From NCBI GenBank assembly GCA_951213105.1, contig OX578153.1, positions 56,926,520 through 56,990,519 on the forward strand: 64,000 nt of DNA. Direction: 5' to 3'. The position numbers and the translations under genes were made by a program. Every line of letters starts with the position of its first letter. Position 1 is the stretch's first letter. This document shows positions 34,736 to 46,794 of the stretch, piece after piece. The notes beneath the pieces are model-generated. The model did not search any database, had not been told where the DNA came from, and was given only the letters and a program-made list of their open reading frames with translations. The DNA comes from Amaurobius ferox (taxonomy: Eukaryota; Arthropoda; Arachnida; Araneae; Amaurobiidae).

Positions 34736-35550
34736 TATATACGCCAAAAATATTAAATTTTACCGGAAAAGGATTTAATATACTAAATTTAGATTTTCTA
34801 TCTGCTCCAGTTTTCGGGCTATTCTAAAAAATTGAGTATATTCCTATATTCCTATGTCGGGCCCAGGACGGACTACACCGATAAAGTTCAAATCCGAAGA
34901 AACTTAGATATACCCCAAAAGCCAACGACATGTTAAATTTGGAATTTTTAGCTACTTCTGTTCTCGAGTTATTTTTCAAAAACGAATGCATTCTTCAGCG
35001 GATCCAAGACGGGTTAGCCCGACGAGGTTCAAAATCTAAATTAAAATCCATCCAAACGGAAATGATATACTAAATTTACATTTTTTAGCTACTCCGATTG
35101 ATCGAGTTATTTTTGAAAAGCGAGTAAATTTCTATGACGGGCCCAAGACGGGCTAATCCGATACGGTTCGAAATGCGATGAAATGCAATATACCCCAAAG
35201 GACAATGACATATTAAATTTATACATTCTAGATGCTCCGAATTTTTAGTTATTCTCAAAAAACGATATTTTCCTTTTGTTGGGCTCAGGACGGGCTAGCC
35301 CGATACGATTTTTTATCCAAAGAGTTAAAATATACAGCAAATGGCAAGGATATTCTAAACTTCGAATTTTTAGATACACCTCTTCTTGAGTTATACTGCA
35401 AAAACGGGTGAGTTTCTAAGGCTGGCCTAAGACAGGCTAACACGGTACGGTTCAAAATTGAAAGAATTAAAATACATCCCAAAAGAAAACGATATATTAA
35501 ATTTAGATTTCCAACGTTCTCTGATTTTCGAGTTATTTTCTAAAACCAGG
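34736..35550 (+). repeat. Tandem array, about 140-bp units
   Basis: About five to six degenerate units: the blocks gacgggctagcccgatacgg, aaaatatacccc and acgacatattaaattta, then gagttattttt, recur at roughly 34905, 35043, 35188, 35328 and 35470. Identity between neighbours is moderate, so the array is old. No coding frame spans it. Confidence 0.75.
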
Positions 35551-36104
35551 TAAAGTCGAATGTAGAATTGAAACGAGAGCCTTTACATCACTCCCCTTCT
35601 ACTTTCTTTGTGGTTGTTGTTGTTTTCTACCAGAAATGATAATGTTGAAAGCTTTTCTGTACAAAATTTTAGGCACTCTTTAAATTATGACGTAATTGAC
35701 CACATTTCTTTACTACTAAACTTTATAGTTTTTTATACGTCAGACGATCATTGCAGGCTACTTTTTTTTTTATTAATCGAAGAACATTGTGTTTTCCCCC
35801 AGTTTGAAATAATTTTTATTTTAGAGCAATATTTCTCTAGCCAATTTTATGAGAATGCCACTGAAGACTTCCAATAAAAACATCCATGCTCTGAAATCCG
35901 CAATAATCCAGAAATTACAAGGTTGTTTCAGAGTTTCCAATAAACTGGATTTGCCGCAAACAAAGCGGAGACATGTAAGCCTTCCATGTTAACTCAGGAT
36001 AACTGTGTTGAATTATTAGATATTTTAGAGCTGATTATTTCTTCTGAAACTTCGAAGTGTTAGATAGCCGATTTCTTATATATATATATATATATATATC
36101 TTAT

Positions 36105-36149
<45 letters not shown>

Positions 36150-36986
36150 TAGCAAAATATCGTTCAAAAATAAAATTTTTTTCATTCTTGGAAAGCGACA
36201 TATTTTTCAATTGATAGAAAATAGGTCTGTAATGATCGTTTGATGTATTAATAATAGTAGACTATATTTCTGATATATTTTTGTGGTTATATTAGTGAAA
36301 AACATCTACTATTTCACTTTCTCGGTGCGTTAGATGTTTTCAAATTTTGATAGGCACGAATTTTTTTTATCACCCTGTATTTAAACTAAGAACGTTGATG
36401 TCTCTAGTTCTGGAGTTATCACATATTACATTCACTTTTTTAACATCTTAATAATGACGTGCATTATTTTGTAATTTTAAATATTAAAGAGGGTATGTAT
36501 TAACCCTTGAACGTCTCTTGCGTATGCCACAGGAGCCACTGAAATATACAACACTTAAAAGTCCCCCAAAATATCTTGAAAAATGAGAAGATATTTTTTC
36601 CTTGGTTCCAAGTTTTCTGCATTGTGCTGTAGCATTTGAAAGTCTATTATAATATAGATAAGAAAACAAGGCCTTTGAGTCTTGATCGGAATGGAAAGAA
36701 GCACAACAGGATCAAAGGCTTTAACACAACTCAATCGTTCAAACTTCCTGCATTTTGAATGTTTTAACTCTCAAAACAACGTAGTTTGTGGATGTTAAGG
36801 ACATGTTTGAACATTTATTTCATCTGTTGAGATTTTGATGCAAAATATGATGAATAAATTGTGGCCATTTCAAGAGAATTTTCTCTTTTTCTTTTTACTT
36901 TTTTGCTGTTTCTAATTTATTGCTTATTCTGTTTTTTTTTTTTTTTAAATCTCAGAATTGTTTAAACAGCAGATTCAGCGAATTAT
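35551..36986. other. Gap with a TA microsatellite
   Basis: A broken TA tract spans 36077-36146. The remainder has no supported gene, and frames of up to 89 codons look like chance. A T-rich run lies near 36934-36946 just before the next family B copy. Confidence 0.5.
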
Positions 36987-37924
36987 TACTTTCCTTATAT
37001 ACATATAATGTATAAGGAAAATATTGTGTCGGGGTCGAAAATTCGAATTCGAGTTTTCGACGGGAGAGCACTTTTCAAGCATCCCTGAACACGAATCAGA
37101 CGTTTTTGAGATGATGTCTGTGTGTGTGCTTGTGTGAAAGTATGCGTGTGTGTCAGCGAGTCTGTGGAGACGATAATTGACGAACGAATGGACCGATTCG
37201 AACGAAATTTGGTACAAAAATTACAATCCGTGAATACTGGAAGCCTATTGTTTTTAAATGCAACCGAATGTTCAGACCCCCCCCCCCCTAAATTTTCGGG
37301 TGAAATTAAAAAAAATCGTCAAAAAATTAAAATCTTTAATAAAGTTACGCAAATAGACATTTCTTATGTAATTTTTCCTTAGAAAATGATTAACATAAAC
37401 TTTAGAACGCTAGCACGAACCGTTTTCGATATAATGCACATTTTTCAAATAAATTTGTTAAAATATCCCATAAATTAAAAATAATATTAACTGTTGAGAA
37501 ACATGTTCAATTTGCGCATGTAATAGCATGCGATAAATTTGGTGACATCATTCTCGTGGATCTAGCTCGTTCCATTCATGAGAAAACATACTTTGAGTAA
37601 TACTTTTGTATTTGAACGCCAATAATCATTTATCTGCTATAAGAATAACTTATTTCTCCGTCCATAACGCTTGGTGATTTTGGCGACGAATTTGTCGGAA
37701 TGTCGCCAAATGGAAAATCTCGAAAAAATCTCAATCATAAAAATCTCGCCAAATTGATAAAAATGACGCTAAATTAATGAAAATGACGACTAATTGACGA
37801 AAATTCAATATCTTGGAAAGAATATAAGTATCTACTATAAGAATAACCTATTTTTTTTACTGTAAAGGTAGTAAATTCATCGCATTATGTAAGGAAAGTC
37901 ATGTGCTGCCCACATCAGATTTTT
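36987..37924 (+). mobile_element. Helentron-like family B, copy 4 (well kept)
   Basis: This is a good reference copy. The 5' palindrome (tactttccttatatacat... aaggaaaata, 36987-37022) is followed by gtcgaaaattcgaattcgag, a GTGTG tract (about 37114-37156), the gaacgaaatttggtacaaaa block, and the gacgaatttgtcggaatgtc units. The 3' end has hairpin atgtgctgcccacat (37911-37925 region) and then cagattttt. 938 bp, non-coding; the small frames across it are artefacts. Confidence 0.8.
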
Positions 37925-38445
37925 ATATATACATTACAAATTTGTAAAATCATTACTGCGTTTGTGTATGTGTGAGTTTTAAGGGGCTACTACCAGGAAC
38001 ATCGAAATCCCGGGATTTTCTCTCTCCCCCTCTACTCTCGAAATAATAGTATATAGAAATTTCCGAGAATACAATCACAAATTTCCCAGGATTCCCGTAT
38101 ATATCTCAATTATTTCAATTGCATAATATATATCCTTTTTTTTATATATTTTCCGAAATAGTTATAGAAAGTTTTTTTTTAATTTAATGGGGAAAAATTT
38201 GTACACAGCAGTGCTACATAGTCCTAATTGTGAATACTTGTTATTACGTAAAATAAAATTAAATCGAATATAAAAATAATTTTTATAATTCAGTATGGTA
38301 TTTATTTTTCTAATTCTTTTTTATGACTTATTACAGGGATTAACAAATTACTTAATTTACGTTAATAGCGCTGCATTTAAACTTTGCAGATACAATAAAT
38401 ACCAGGAAAATCTAACGTGAACAGCAAATAATTTTCCCTGCAAAC

Positions 38446-39391
38446 TGAAATACATTTTCTCTTTCTCTCTATATTCAATGATTTTAGTTTTATAGCACAA
38501 AGAAACGCATGTAAAAGAATTTTTATTTTAAATCATATGGATTTCGCAGTTTCAAAAAATTCTTTTATTTAGAGAATTTTAAAATGGCTCCAAGACGTCG
38601 AAATTCCAAAAAAAACAGAAATACGTTTTCTCTTTCTCTCTATATACATTGATGTTAGTTTTATAGCACAAAGAGACGCATGTAAAAGAATATTTATTTT
38701 AAATCATATGGATTTCGCAGTTTCAAAAAATTCTTTTATTTAGAGAATTTTAAAATGGCGCCAAGACGTCGAATTTCCAAAAAACTGAAATACATTTTCT
38801 CTTTCTCTCTATACATTGATGTTAGTTTTATAGCACAAAGCGACGCATGTAAAAGAATATTTATTTTAAATCATATGGATTTCGCAGTTTCAAAAAGTTT
38901 TTATTTAGAGAATTCTAAAATGGCGCCAAGACGTCGAAATTCCAAAAAACTGAAATACATTTTCTCTTTCTCTCTATATACATTCATGTTAGTTTTATAT
39001 CACAAAGAGACGCATGTAATTGAATATTTATTAAGTCATATGGATTTCGCAGTTTAAAAAAGTTTTTTATTTAGAGAATTTTAAAATGGCGCCAAGACGT
39101 CGAAATTCCAAAAAATTGAAATACATTTTCTCTTTCTCTCTATATACATTGATATTAGTTTTATAGCACAAAGAGACGCATGTAAAAGAATATTTATTTT
39201 AAATCATATGGATTTCGCAGTTTCAAAAAGTTTTTTATTTAGAGAATTTTAAAATGGCGCCAAGACGTCGAAATACCAAGAAACTGAAATACATTTTCTC
39301 TTTCTGTCTATATACATTGATGTTACTTTTATATCACAAAGAGACGCATGTAAAAGAATATTTAGTTTAAGTCATATGGATTTCGCAGTTT

Positions 39392-39395
<4 letters not shown>
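38446..39395 (+). repeat. Satellite array, about 167-bp units, about 5.7 copies
   Basis: The unit begins gaaatacattttctctttct and includes caaagagacgcatgtaaaag, catatggatttcgcagtttc and aaaatggcgccaagacgtcg. Copies start near 38446, 38617, 38785, 38951, 39118 and 39284, so the period shrinks from about 171 to 166-168 bp. Identity is high (over about 90% by eye). Where the spacing is 168 bp a frame stays open across units, giving repeats of [20 protein letters not shown] regard it as non-coding. Confidence 0.9.
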
Positions 39396-39648
<253 letters not shown>

Positions 39649-39700
39649 TTTCGCCAGGACGTCGAAATTAAAAAAAACTGAAATTTCCCGAGAATGGTTT

Positions 39701-40548
39701 ATCCGATAATAATGGGATTGATATTATTCGATTTGTCACCACAAGAACATTTCTTGAATTAATGCATTTACTCATATTTGTTCTATTATATTTCCGCTTT
39801 TACAGAGCTTTATGGACCATTTATAAAAGGGTCAGTTTTCTTTTTCTAGTTTGTATCAAAATCTTATCAGCATTATTGTAACATTTTTACTTAAGAATCA
39901 AATGTCATAAAATTTCGTTAAATGAATAGACTGACAGACACATACATACATTTTACAGACTTTAAGCTGAAAGAAAATTGACATACTTTTTCACTGGTTT
40001 ATTACACTTAATCAGGGACAAGTTATTTCAGATTTCGTACCATGTAAATCTTATTTTAGTATTACCCCGAGCAACGTTGGGTATTTCTGCCCCGTTTTCG
40101 TAGAAAACACTTCAAATTTTAACATTTATTACATCAAATAATATTTATCTTTTAATCTGAATCTGACTCCATAATTTTAATAGCTACAAAATCTTCTTAT
40201 TCTGAGTTGGTTAATAATTTTGTTAAAATATCCATAAAGTATTAGTAAAAGAAAAACCATTGATGCCTTAGAAATGCCATTATGTAAATATTTTGTTAAT
40301 TCCAGCATTGAAACAAATTGAATAACACTATTTTGAAGAAACATATATCTCAAAATGAAGTCTAGACTTTGTGTAGGTTTATAACAAACAATATCATGAA
40401 TCGTTTTGTTAACTTCATGTACATTGGATTCCGTTTAAATAAAATGTTTTGAATCCATGGATCAAGATAACTAAGTCGTACGGCAGTGCACCAGCCAAGT
40501 TCTGTTAAACAAGAAACGTACAGTGTCGAAAACTCAGACTGACACATT
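39701..40548. other. Gap, nothing recognised
   Basis: AT-rich, no supported gene or terminal repeat. A 78-codon minus-strand frame near 40362-40598 has no recognisable domain and overlaps the next repeat. Confidence 0.4.
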
Positions 40549-41159
40549 TTACTTTCCCTACAATACATAGTAATGTATTGGAAATGTATTAAATTCATGT
40601 CGAAAATCTCAATTCGAGTGTTCGACGGATTTACACGTTTTAAGAAATGCAGAGCCCGAGAAAACTATTTTCAGCATGGCGTCTGTGTGTCTGTCTGTGC
40701 AGTGTATGTATCCACTCTACCAGCTGAAAACAAATTGACCAGATTTCACAAAATTTGGTAGATAAGTTTCTTATGGGTTACCCTGATGCTGATTAGATTT
40801 TGGTTTGATTCAGGAAGAAAGAACAAGCTTTTTTTTTTTGCGAAATGGTTCGTAAAAATTGCCAAAATTTAAAATAAAATCAAATGCATCTATTAAATGT
40901 TTGTTTTATACGTAATATTTGACGATGAAAAGAATAATGCCAACCCTATAACTGTAGGACTCACCGTTCTCGAGATATTTTAGTTTCTCCATATTTTTGA
41001 AACGTCGCTTTCGAAAATGCGTCTAGTTGCCAAATGAAGACTAAAATTGAAATAAAACTGCATAATTTCAAATAATTATCTGTTTTAGTTTGCTCTTTTA
41101 AACTGAATTTAATAAAAAATAAAGTTGAGTTAGGTTTTTTTGCTGCCCCCGTCGGATCT
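40549..41159 (+). mobile_element. Helentron-like family C copy
   Basis: The 5' palindrome (tactttccctacaatacata, then attggaaatgta) at 40549-40585 is followed by tgtcgaaaatctcaattcga, a GTGTGTCTGTCTGTGC tract and aactaattgacc-type sequence (aacaaattgaccagatttca). The 3' hairpin region is decayed (gctgcccccgtcggatc). Non-coding. Confidence 0.65.
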
Positions 41160-41296
41160 TTACATCAGCCATCAAGTGGCTTTTCCACCACATCTCAGAA
41201 ACTAAAAGAAGTAGAATGTGAATTTTTTAATTTTCTAACAAGTAAGCGTGATGGACTAGACTTCGTACATTTGGTTTATTTTGCTTTTGCCAATTT

Positions 41297-42162
41297 TTAC
41301 TTTCCTTACTATACATGGTAACGTATAGAGAAAGTATTGGAATTATGTCGAAAATCGCGACACGACTTTTCGACGGATCTACACGTTTCGAGCACTCTAG
41401 ACCCCCCCCCCCCCCAAATCGATTTTTAGCGTGACGTCTGTGTGTGTGTGTGTCTGTGCAATGCATGCATCCAATCTACCTGAGAAACTAATTGACCAAA
41501 TTTTTCAAAATTTGGTAGATAAGTCATTTGTGGTTTACTCTGATGCTGATTGGATTTGAGAATTATTTGAAAGAAGAATAACCTGTCTTTTTTGCGATAT
41601 GGCTAGTAAATATCGTCAAAATCTAAAAGACAGCATAATGTATCGATTACATGCTTGTTTTAATCGTAATTTTTGACCATGAAAGGAATAAGACCAATTT
41701 CATAGCTCTAGGTTAAACCGTGTTCGGGAGAATTCTTTTGGTATCAGGGGCGGCTCGTGTATAGGCACTGCGGCACTGCTGGAGCGACAGTGCTCTCTCT
41801 CCCTCGCAGCCTCGCGTGTAGCTTCCTATGTGCGCATGCGCACAACAGTCAGACACCACTCTTCACAGTTCCAACGGCGTGGTGTTTGACTGCTGTGCGC
41901 ATGCGCAAATAGGAAGCTGCACGCGAGGCTGCGAGGGAGAGAGAGCACTGTCGCTCCAGCAGTGCAGCAGTGCCTATACACAGGCCGCTCCTTGGTATTC
42001 TAAAACAGAAAATTGAATTCAAGCGAATTCAGTGTAATTTCAGATAATTATCCGTGTTATTTTGTGAAATTAAACTAATTTTAATGAATTGTGATAGAAA
42101 AAAAAGGATATAATTAATTTGCGTCTGTAGGCAAGTCATGAACGGCCCACGTCAGATATTTT
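41297..42162 (+). mobile_element. Helentron-like family C copy with hAT-like MITE inside
   Basis: The 5' palindrome ttactttccttactatacat and its inverse spans 41297-41335; then come cgaaaatcgcgacacgactt, a C run (41403-41415), a GTGTGTGTCTGTG tract and the aactaattgaccaaattttt block. The 3' region (gcaagtcatgaacggcccac, then gtcagat) is near 42130-42160. A 248-bp palindromic MITE splits it at 41745. Confidence 0.7.
41745..41992. mobile_element. Palindromic GC-rich hAT-like MITE
   Basis: Arms of about 110 bp are almost fully complementary around a short centre (tcttcacagttccaacgg): for example ataggcactgc, gagagagcac, cctcgcgtg and tgcgcatgcgcac occur in both arms. The ends are caggggcggctcgtg and the inverse of gagcggcctgtg. 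The flanks ttggtat on both sides suggest a 7-8-bp duplication, in keeping with hAT. It is far more GC-rich than its surroundings. Confidence 0.8.
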
Positions 42163-42285
42163 GTATTAATGCGTCAAAAATAGTACATTTTTTTTCCTAT
42201 GAAATTTCTACTTTTGCACCTAAACTCTAAAGTCTACTGATAAATGTATAGGCTTAATATTCGTCATGTTGAGTATTCCACTATT

Positions 42286-42519
42286 ACTTTAAAATCAAAG
42301 ACAACCAAATAATGTGGTTAAAAAGTCATTTATTAAAATCTCCTTATTATGACGTACAAAATCTCATAGCTAAAGTGCACTTTATTGTACTTCGCCACTG
42401 ATGAGCGGCATGATAATATCCGAAAGCACTTTGGCTATGTGATATTGTACGTCATAATAAGGCAATTTTAATAAATGACTTTTTAACCACCTATTTGGTT
42501 GTCTATGATTTTAGAGTTT
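42286..42519 (+). mobile_element. Penelope-like foldback with hammerhead-like centre
   Basis: Two arms of about 90 bp (42286-42380 and about 42424-42519) are inverted copies: aaccaaataatgtggttaaa, aagtcatttattaaaat, ccttattatgacgtaca and atagc recur in inverse. The centre on the plus strand is ccactgatgagcggcatgat, aatatccgaaagcactttgg. CTGATGA...CGAAA matches the hammerhead core, but I do not find a good stem II, so activity is doubtful. The PLE origin is inference from the shared CGAAAGCACTTTGGC with 12.8 kb. Confidence 0.55.
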
Positions 42520-43454
42520 ATTGGTTAATGCGTTTACCATGCAGTTTATTCCACTAATACTCTTTAAAAAAAAATCTCACTTATCAAATTTTACATAACC
42601 ATAATGACTATTAGAAATCTCTTAAATCTTATATTTATCTTTTTTTTTCAGTTTTTCTCTCAAATAAGGTGACTTAAATCAAAATTGTACAGTTAATATG
42701 GTTAAGATATACTGTTCAAATTCGTTAAGCTGAGTTCCCTGTAGTAATCTATAAAGCAAAAGTTATAAAATGCAAGCATTTTCGAATTCTAAGGAACCAT
42801 AATGGCTACTCGAAAACTAAAAATTGCCGTATTTAAAATCTAAAAAGTAGCTTAATATTCGATAAAAAAAAAAAGAACCGAGTTTTTCAGCTTCACATAA
42901 AGTGTTAGCCATAAAATTGATATGAAGAACTATTTCCCAGTTTATCAAATTTCCTGTGTGAAATCTATACAGAGGAAAAGTTATCGGATGTATTACGCAA
43001 TCAACTTTACCTCTTTGATCCCAAGCAAATTCATTCTGCAAAGAATTTAGATGAATTGAAAGGAGTTGAGGTAATAAAAGATGAACTATGTATATATTTG
43101 CATCTCTATTTATCGCTATTAGGTATATTTGTTAAGTTTATAACGAAATGCATTCAATAACTCTCCTATCTATACTTTTCACTCATGAAGTTTGTTAAAC
43201 TTGGAAATAGTTCTTAATCCTTTTTATAGCTGCTTTTTTCGTGAAACTGATGAACTTGGATATTTTTAAGTTCGCATTTTATCAGTTAGTTGATTAGGAT
43301 TTTTTGGCACAAGATCCAAAAAGGATATGTTGAGCCAGGCATATGGTATCGAAATATAGATACTAGCAAAGAAAAACAAGTGTATAATTTGAAGGGATGA
43401 AAATATGTGGATAAAATATGACAATGGAAGATGTATAACTATGGAAACAAGATG
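42520..43454. other. Gap, nothing recognised
   Basis: AT-rich, no supported gene. Two inexact blocks (ttaatattcg and accataatgactattag/accataatggctactcg, near 42600 and 42795) suggest a weak duplication. Confidence 0.35.
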
Positions 43455-44262
43455 AAAAATCTGATGTGGGCAGCACATGACTTTCCCTGCAGACTTGTAC
43501 TTATATTCACGTTCTCCTTATTTTAATTACATTTAATTCACTTTTAATTAAATTTTCGTTCTCATTTGATAACTGGACTTATTTTCAAAGGTGGCGTAGA
43601 GAAAATACGAAAAAACTAAAATATCTCGAGAACGGCTAGTCCTAGTGTAATGGGTTTGGTCTTATTCTTTTCTTAGTTAAAAATTACGTATTAAACAAGC
43701 ATTTTATGGATATATTTGAGCATACGTAGTTTTTTATTTTAGATTTTGGCGATTTTTGCAGGCCATTTTGCAAAAAAAAAAGGCAGGTTATTTTTTTCCG
43801 AATCATACCAAAATCTAATAAGCACCAGGGTGTCCCACAAGTGATTTACCTACAAAATTTTGTGGAATTCCGTCCATTAGTTTTTCAGCTAGAATGGATA
43901 CAAAGTTTTGGGGGCCATTTCGCAAAAAAGGCGGGTTATTTTATCCCGAATCGTACCCAAAACTAATCAGCACCAGATTCGCCCACAAGTGAATTACCTA
44001 CTAAATTTTATGAAATTCGGTCAATTACTTTTTTAGTTAGAGTGGATACAAAATCTGCACAGACAGACACACAGACAGACACACAGACAGACACACCCAC
44101 AGACACACAGACAGACACACACACACAGACGTCACGCTAAAAATAGTTTTATCGTATTCTAGAGGTCTCGAAACGTGTAGATCCGTCGAAAACTCGAGTT
44201 GCGATTTTCGACATGATTCCAATACTTTCCCTATACATTACCATGTATTGCAGGGAAAGTAA
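43455..44262 (-). mobile_element. Helentron-like family C, reference copy
   Basis: On the minus strand: 5' palindrome (tactttccctgcaatacatg then gtatagggaaagta, 44225-44262), the gtcgaaaatcgcaactcgag block, a GTGTCTGTCTG tract (44058-44130), two tandem copies of a block of about 125 bp (ccacaagtgaattacctact...), the atctcgagaacggctagtcc block, and the 3' hairpin gatgtgggcagcacatgact (43462-43481). Non-coding. Confidence 0.8.
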
Positions 44263-44291
44263 AAATGTCTAAAAGGTTATAGGAGGTGAAG

Positions 44292-44540
44292 TTAAATATG
44301 ATGGATAAAGCCGATGGCCAACAAGAATGGGAAAAGCTTCAAATGAGGACTCTCTCCAATTAATTCTTCATAAGTTATAGTGTAAGTCTTGAAATGTTTA
44401 AAACGAAACTGTTTATATTTAGTACAAGTAATTAAAATATGTTTTACACTTGCTGAGGTTTGGCAGCCAATGCAAAAGGGTTCTATTTCTCTTAAAAGTA
44501 AGTGTCTATTGGTGATACGATCGTATATTATCGGATCCAA
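44292..44540 (-). pseudogene. LINE C-terminal fragment (post-RT / RNase H region)
   Basis: The frame reads ITNRHLLLREIEPFCIGCQT, SASVKHILITCTKYKQFR and YEELIGESPHLKLFPFLLAI. This matches the C-terminal tail of Jockey/I-type LINE polyproteins: a THSYLL-type start, a Cys-rich C..C motif, then VKHIL..C..Y. The fragment is cut off upstream, as expected for a 5'-truncated insertion, and lies next to a family C end. Confidence 0.7.
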
Positions 44541-45482
44541 TATACAGGGTGATCCGGTAAAGCTCTATATGTAGTTGTGTCGTGTTCTTGTCCATCATTA
44601 TGCATTAAAAGCGGTAAAGTATTTGCATTATGCAGGGAGAATCATGTGCAGTATGTATGCATGTCAAGTAAAGTATGCATTATATCGGAGAAATTCATGT
44701 GCTACAACTATCACGGTTTTAATTTTTGAAACTATATCTGACTGCATATTGTAACTTAACTTTTAAAGCTTTTCAATCTACTTTTCTGGTTAATCAATAC
44801 GTTTTACGTTGAGAATGCTTAACATTTAAGTAAAAATAATCCATTAACATTACCCCTTGATGCTTTAGAAATGCCTACAAGTAAATGTTGTGTTACTTCC
44901 TGCGTTGAAACAAAATGAATAATTCCTTTTCGAAAAAAATATTACTTCCAAAGAAAGTCTAGACGGTGTCTAGACTTGAGTGAAACATTTTATATTCATG
45001 TGTACAAAAGGGCAAATTTAAACAAAATATCGTGAATAGGTTAAAATAATGTATTTATATAAACCTTGACTTGGCTTCATTTTCATTGCATTAGAGAAAA
45101 CAATTAAAACCTCATTACGGTTTTCTATTGTGCAGTTAGATATTAAACTACCCATTTTCACACCTGATTCGCGCGTTTTCAGCGGTTAGTGGGTTCCAAA
45201 TGTGACACCCATACGCGTGATAAACGTTCGGAATATAAAAAATCATTTCAAATTTAAGCTTAAAAATAAGTCACATTTTATAGTTCTTTTAATATGGAAA
45301 TTGCGCTATGTAATACAATATTCCATTTCCGACCATTGAATAATGCATGTATTTCAGCGTTTTCAGACAAGATAAAAATCAATTAATTTTAGCATTTTTT
45401 TTCAATAGATTCATTTGAAGAATACCCTCTATTTGAAGAACAGATTATTCTGGCTATGCTGTCAAGCCGCCCAGGTTCCAGT
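44541..45482. other. Gap with a solitary mariner-type end
   Basis: tatacagggtgatccggtaa at about 44541-44560 looks like a Tc1/mariner end with no visible partner. The rest is AT-rich and unrecognised; a block gcctacaagtaaatgttgtg near 44875 resembles gccattatgtaaatattttg near 40275 (weak repeat). Confidence 0.4.
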
Positions 45483-45729
45483 TATCAACAAAACAACGCT
45501 CGACCACATACTGCACGACTTTTTCAATAATGCATTTGAGAATTTAATACCCTCCCATGCCCATCCAGGTCCTCAGACCTTTCACTAATAGAACACGTCT
45601 GAGACATGCTGGGGCGGCAATTGCAGCCTTCTCAGAATACCACATAATTAGCTGACCAGTTGCAACATTTGTGGCAGAATCTTCCGCAGAGGGACATAAT
45701 AACTCTATGCCGCACCGTATAGCTGCCAG
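45483..45729 (+). pseudogene. Tc1-type transposase C-terminal fragment
   Basis: The translation reads YQQNNARPHTARLFQ, then EFNTLPCPSRSSDLSLIEHV, DMLGRQLQPSQNTT, LADQLQHLWQNLPQRDI. This is the end of a Tc1 DDE transposase (QDNARPHTA and PDLSPIEHVWD motifs). The catalytic Asp in QDNARPH is Asn here, the Trp before DMLG is a stop, and further stops follow. The upstream part of the gene is absent. Confidence 0.85.
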
Positions 45730-46239
45730 GGGAAGATTTATCACTTACTAAAATGCCATCTTGTTGCCACTATTCCTTAATAAAATGTTTCTTACTCCCA
45801 AATTTTAATCAATCTTCTCAAACGATATATACATGGTGAGTTTCGCAACTGCAACTCAATTTTTTTATGAGTGCATATATATTTTTTTTTTGCAACAGAG
45901 TGTAATTTGTAAAGTATTGCTTTGAAATGAAATGAATAACTGATTTTTATAAAAATTAATGCTTCAAAAGAAAATTTGGATAAGCGGTGCTAAATCTTTG
46001 GGGCATCGGAATCCTCTTTTGATACCCCAATTAAGCTAAAGATCGGCTTCTATCTGAGATGTTGAGATGGGAATCTCAACATCTTCCTCTGAACTGAAAC
46101 TTATCAAGAAAATCTCAATAAAATTGTAGATTTTTGTATTTAGTTCTTTTAGAAAAAAAATATATTCCCGAAATCCCTGTCAAATGTAATACGATACTAA
46201 TATTTCATAATTTAAAGAGAGAGAGAGCTGCCACTGTAA
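45730..46239. other. Gap, nothing recognised
   Basis: No gene or repeat structure is seen apart from a short GA run at about 46218-46227. Confidence 0.4.
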
Positions 46240-46304
46240 CTTGCAATGCTGTGTCGTACTGTTAGAGGATGTAGAATCTCACAGAAAATTATTTAAAATT
46301 TGGC

Positions 46305-46794
46305 CTAAATTTTGGCCCTTAAAATACCTAGGTGTAACGATAGATTCCCACCTAACCTGGAAACAGCACGTAACGAACTTAATCAAAAAAGCGTATATGG
46401 CCACAGGAGCCTTATACCCAATGATAGGAAACGGAAATCTAAGTTATCAAAATAAACTCCTAATTTATAAATCGGTCATCCGCCCGGGGATGCTATATGC
46501 AGCACCCGTATGGGGATATGCCTGTAAAACTACTATAGACTTACTAGAGACAAAACAAAACAAAACCCTAAGGATTATAAGGAAAGCTCCTAGATACTTA
46601 AGAAACTCGGTAATTAGGAAAGACTTCAAAATAAAAACTGTTAGAGCCCAAATTAAAAAGCTAGCGCTTAAATTCTATAAAAATCTGCCATCTGTTCCAA
46701 ATGAACTACTATTCAATCTGCATGACTATGATCATCGCAAAGCCAAATCACGTAAGAGACCCCGCGCGGTACTTAATATTGAAAATCGGAATTA
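46305..46794 (+). pseudogene. Jockey-type LINE reverse transcriptase C-terminal part
   Basis: The open frame includes KYLGVTIDSHLTWKQHVTNL, the end of the RT thumb side, then LLIYKSVIRPGMLYAAPVWG, TKQNKTLRIIRKAPRYLRNS and IKKLALKFYKNL. This is the classic post-palm segment of Jockey elements. It continues to a TAG at 46792-46794, and the catalytic FADD box upstream is missing, so the copy is 5'-truncated. Its frame is otherwise clean, which suggests a fairly young insertion. The frame opens at 46241, but the LINE match begins only near 46305. Confidence 0.9.

Noticed and set aside
34736..35550. CRISPR-like regular array
   Set aside because: Units are about 140 bp of continuous degenerate repeat without unique spacers, in a eukaryotic genome.
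38755..39057. Repeated [19 protein letters not shown] frame
   Set aside because: It exists because some satellite units are 168 bp (56 codons) apart; units with 166 or 167 bp spacing break it.
43825..43840. ccagggtgtcccacaagtga as a mariner end
   Set aside because: The same block is present as part of an internal tandem unit of family C (gattcgcccacaagtga), so the similarity to cagggtgtcc is probably a point-mutation coincidence.
44037..44222. Cys/Leu/Ser-rich minus-strand frame (VCLSVCLSVC)
   Set aside because: Translation of the GTCTGTCTG tract in family C.
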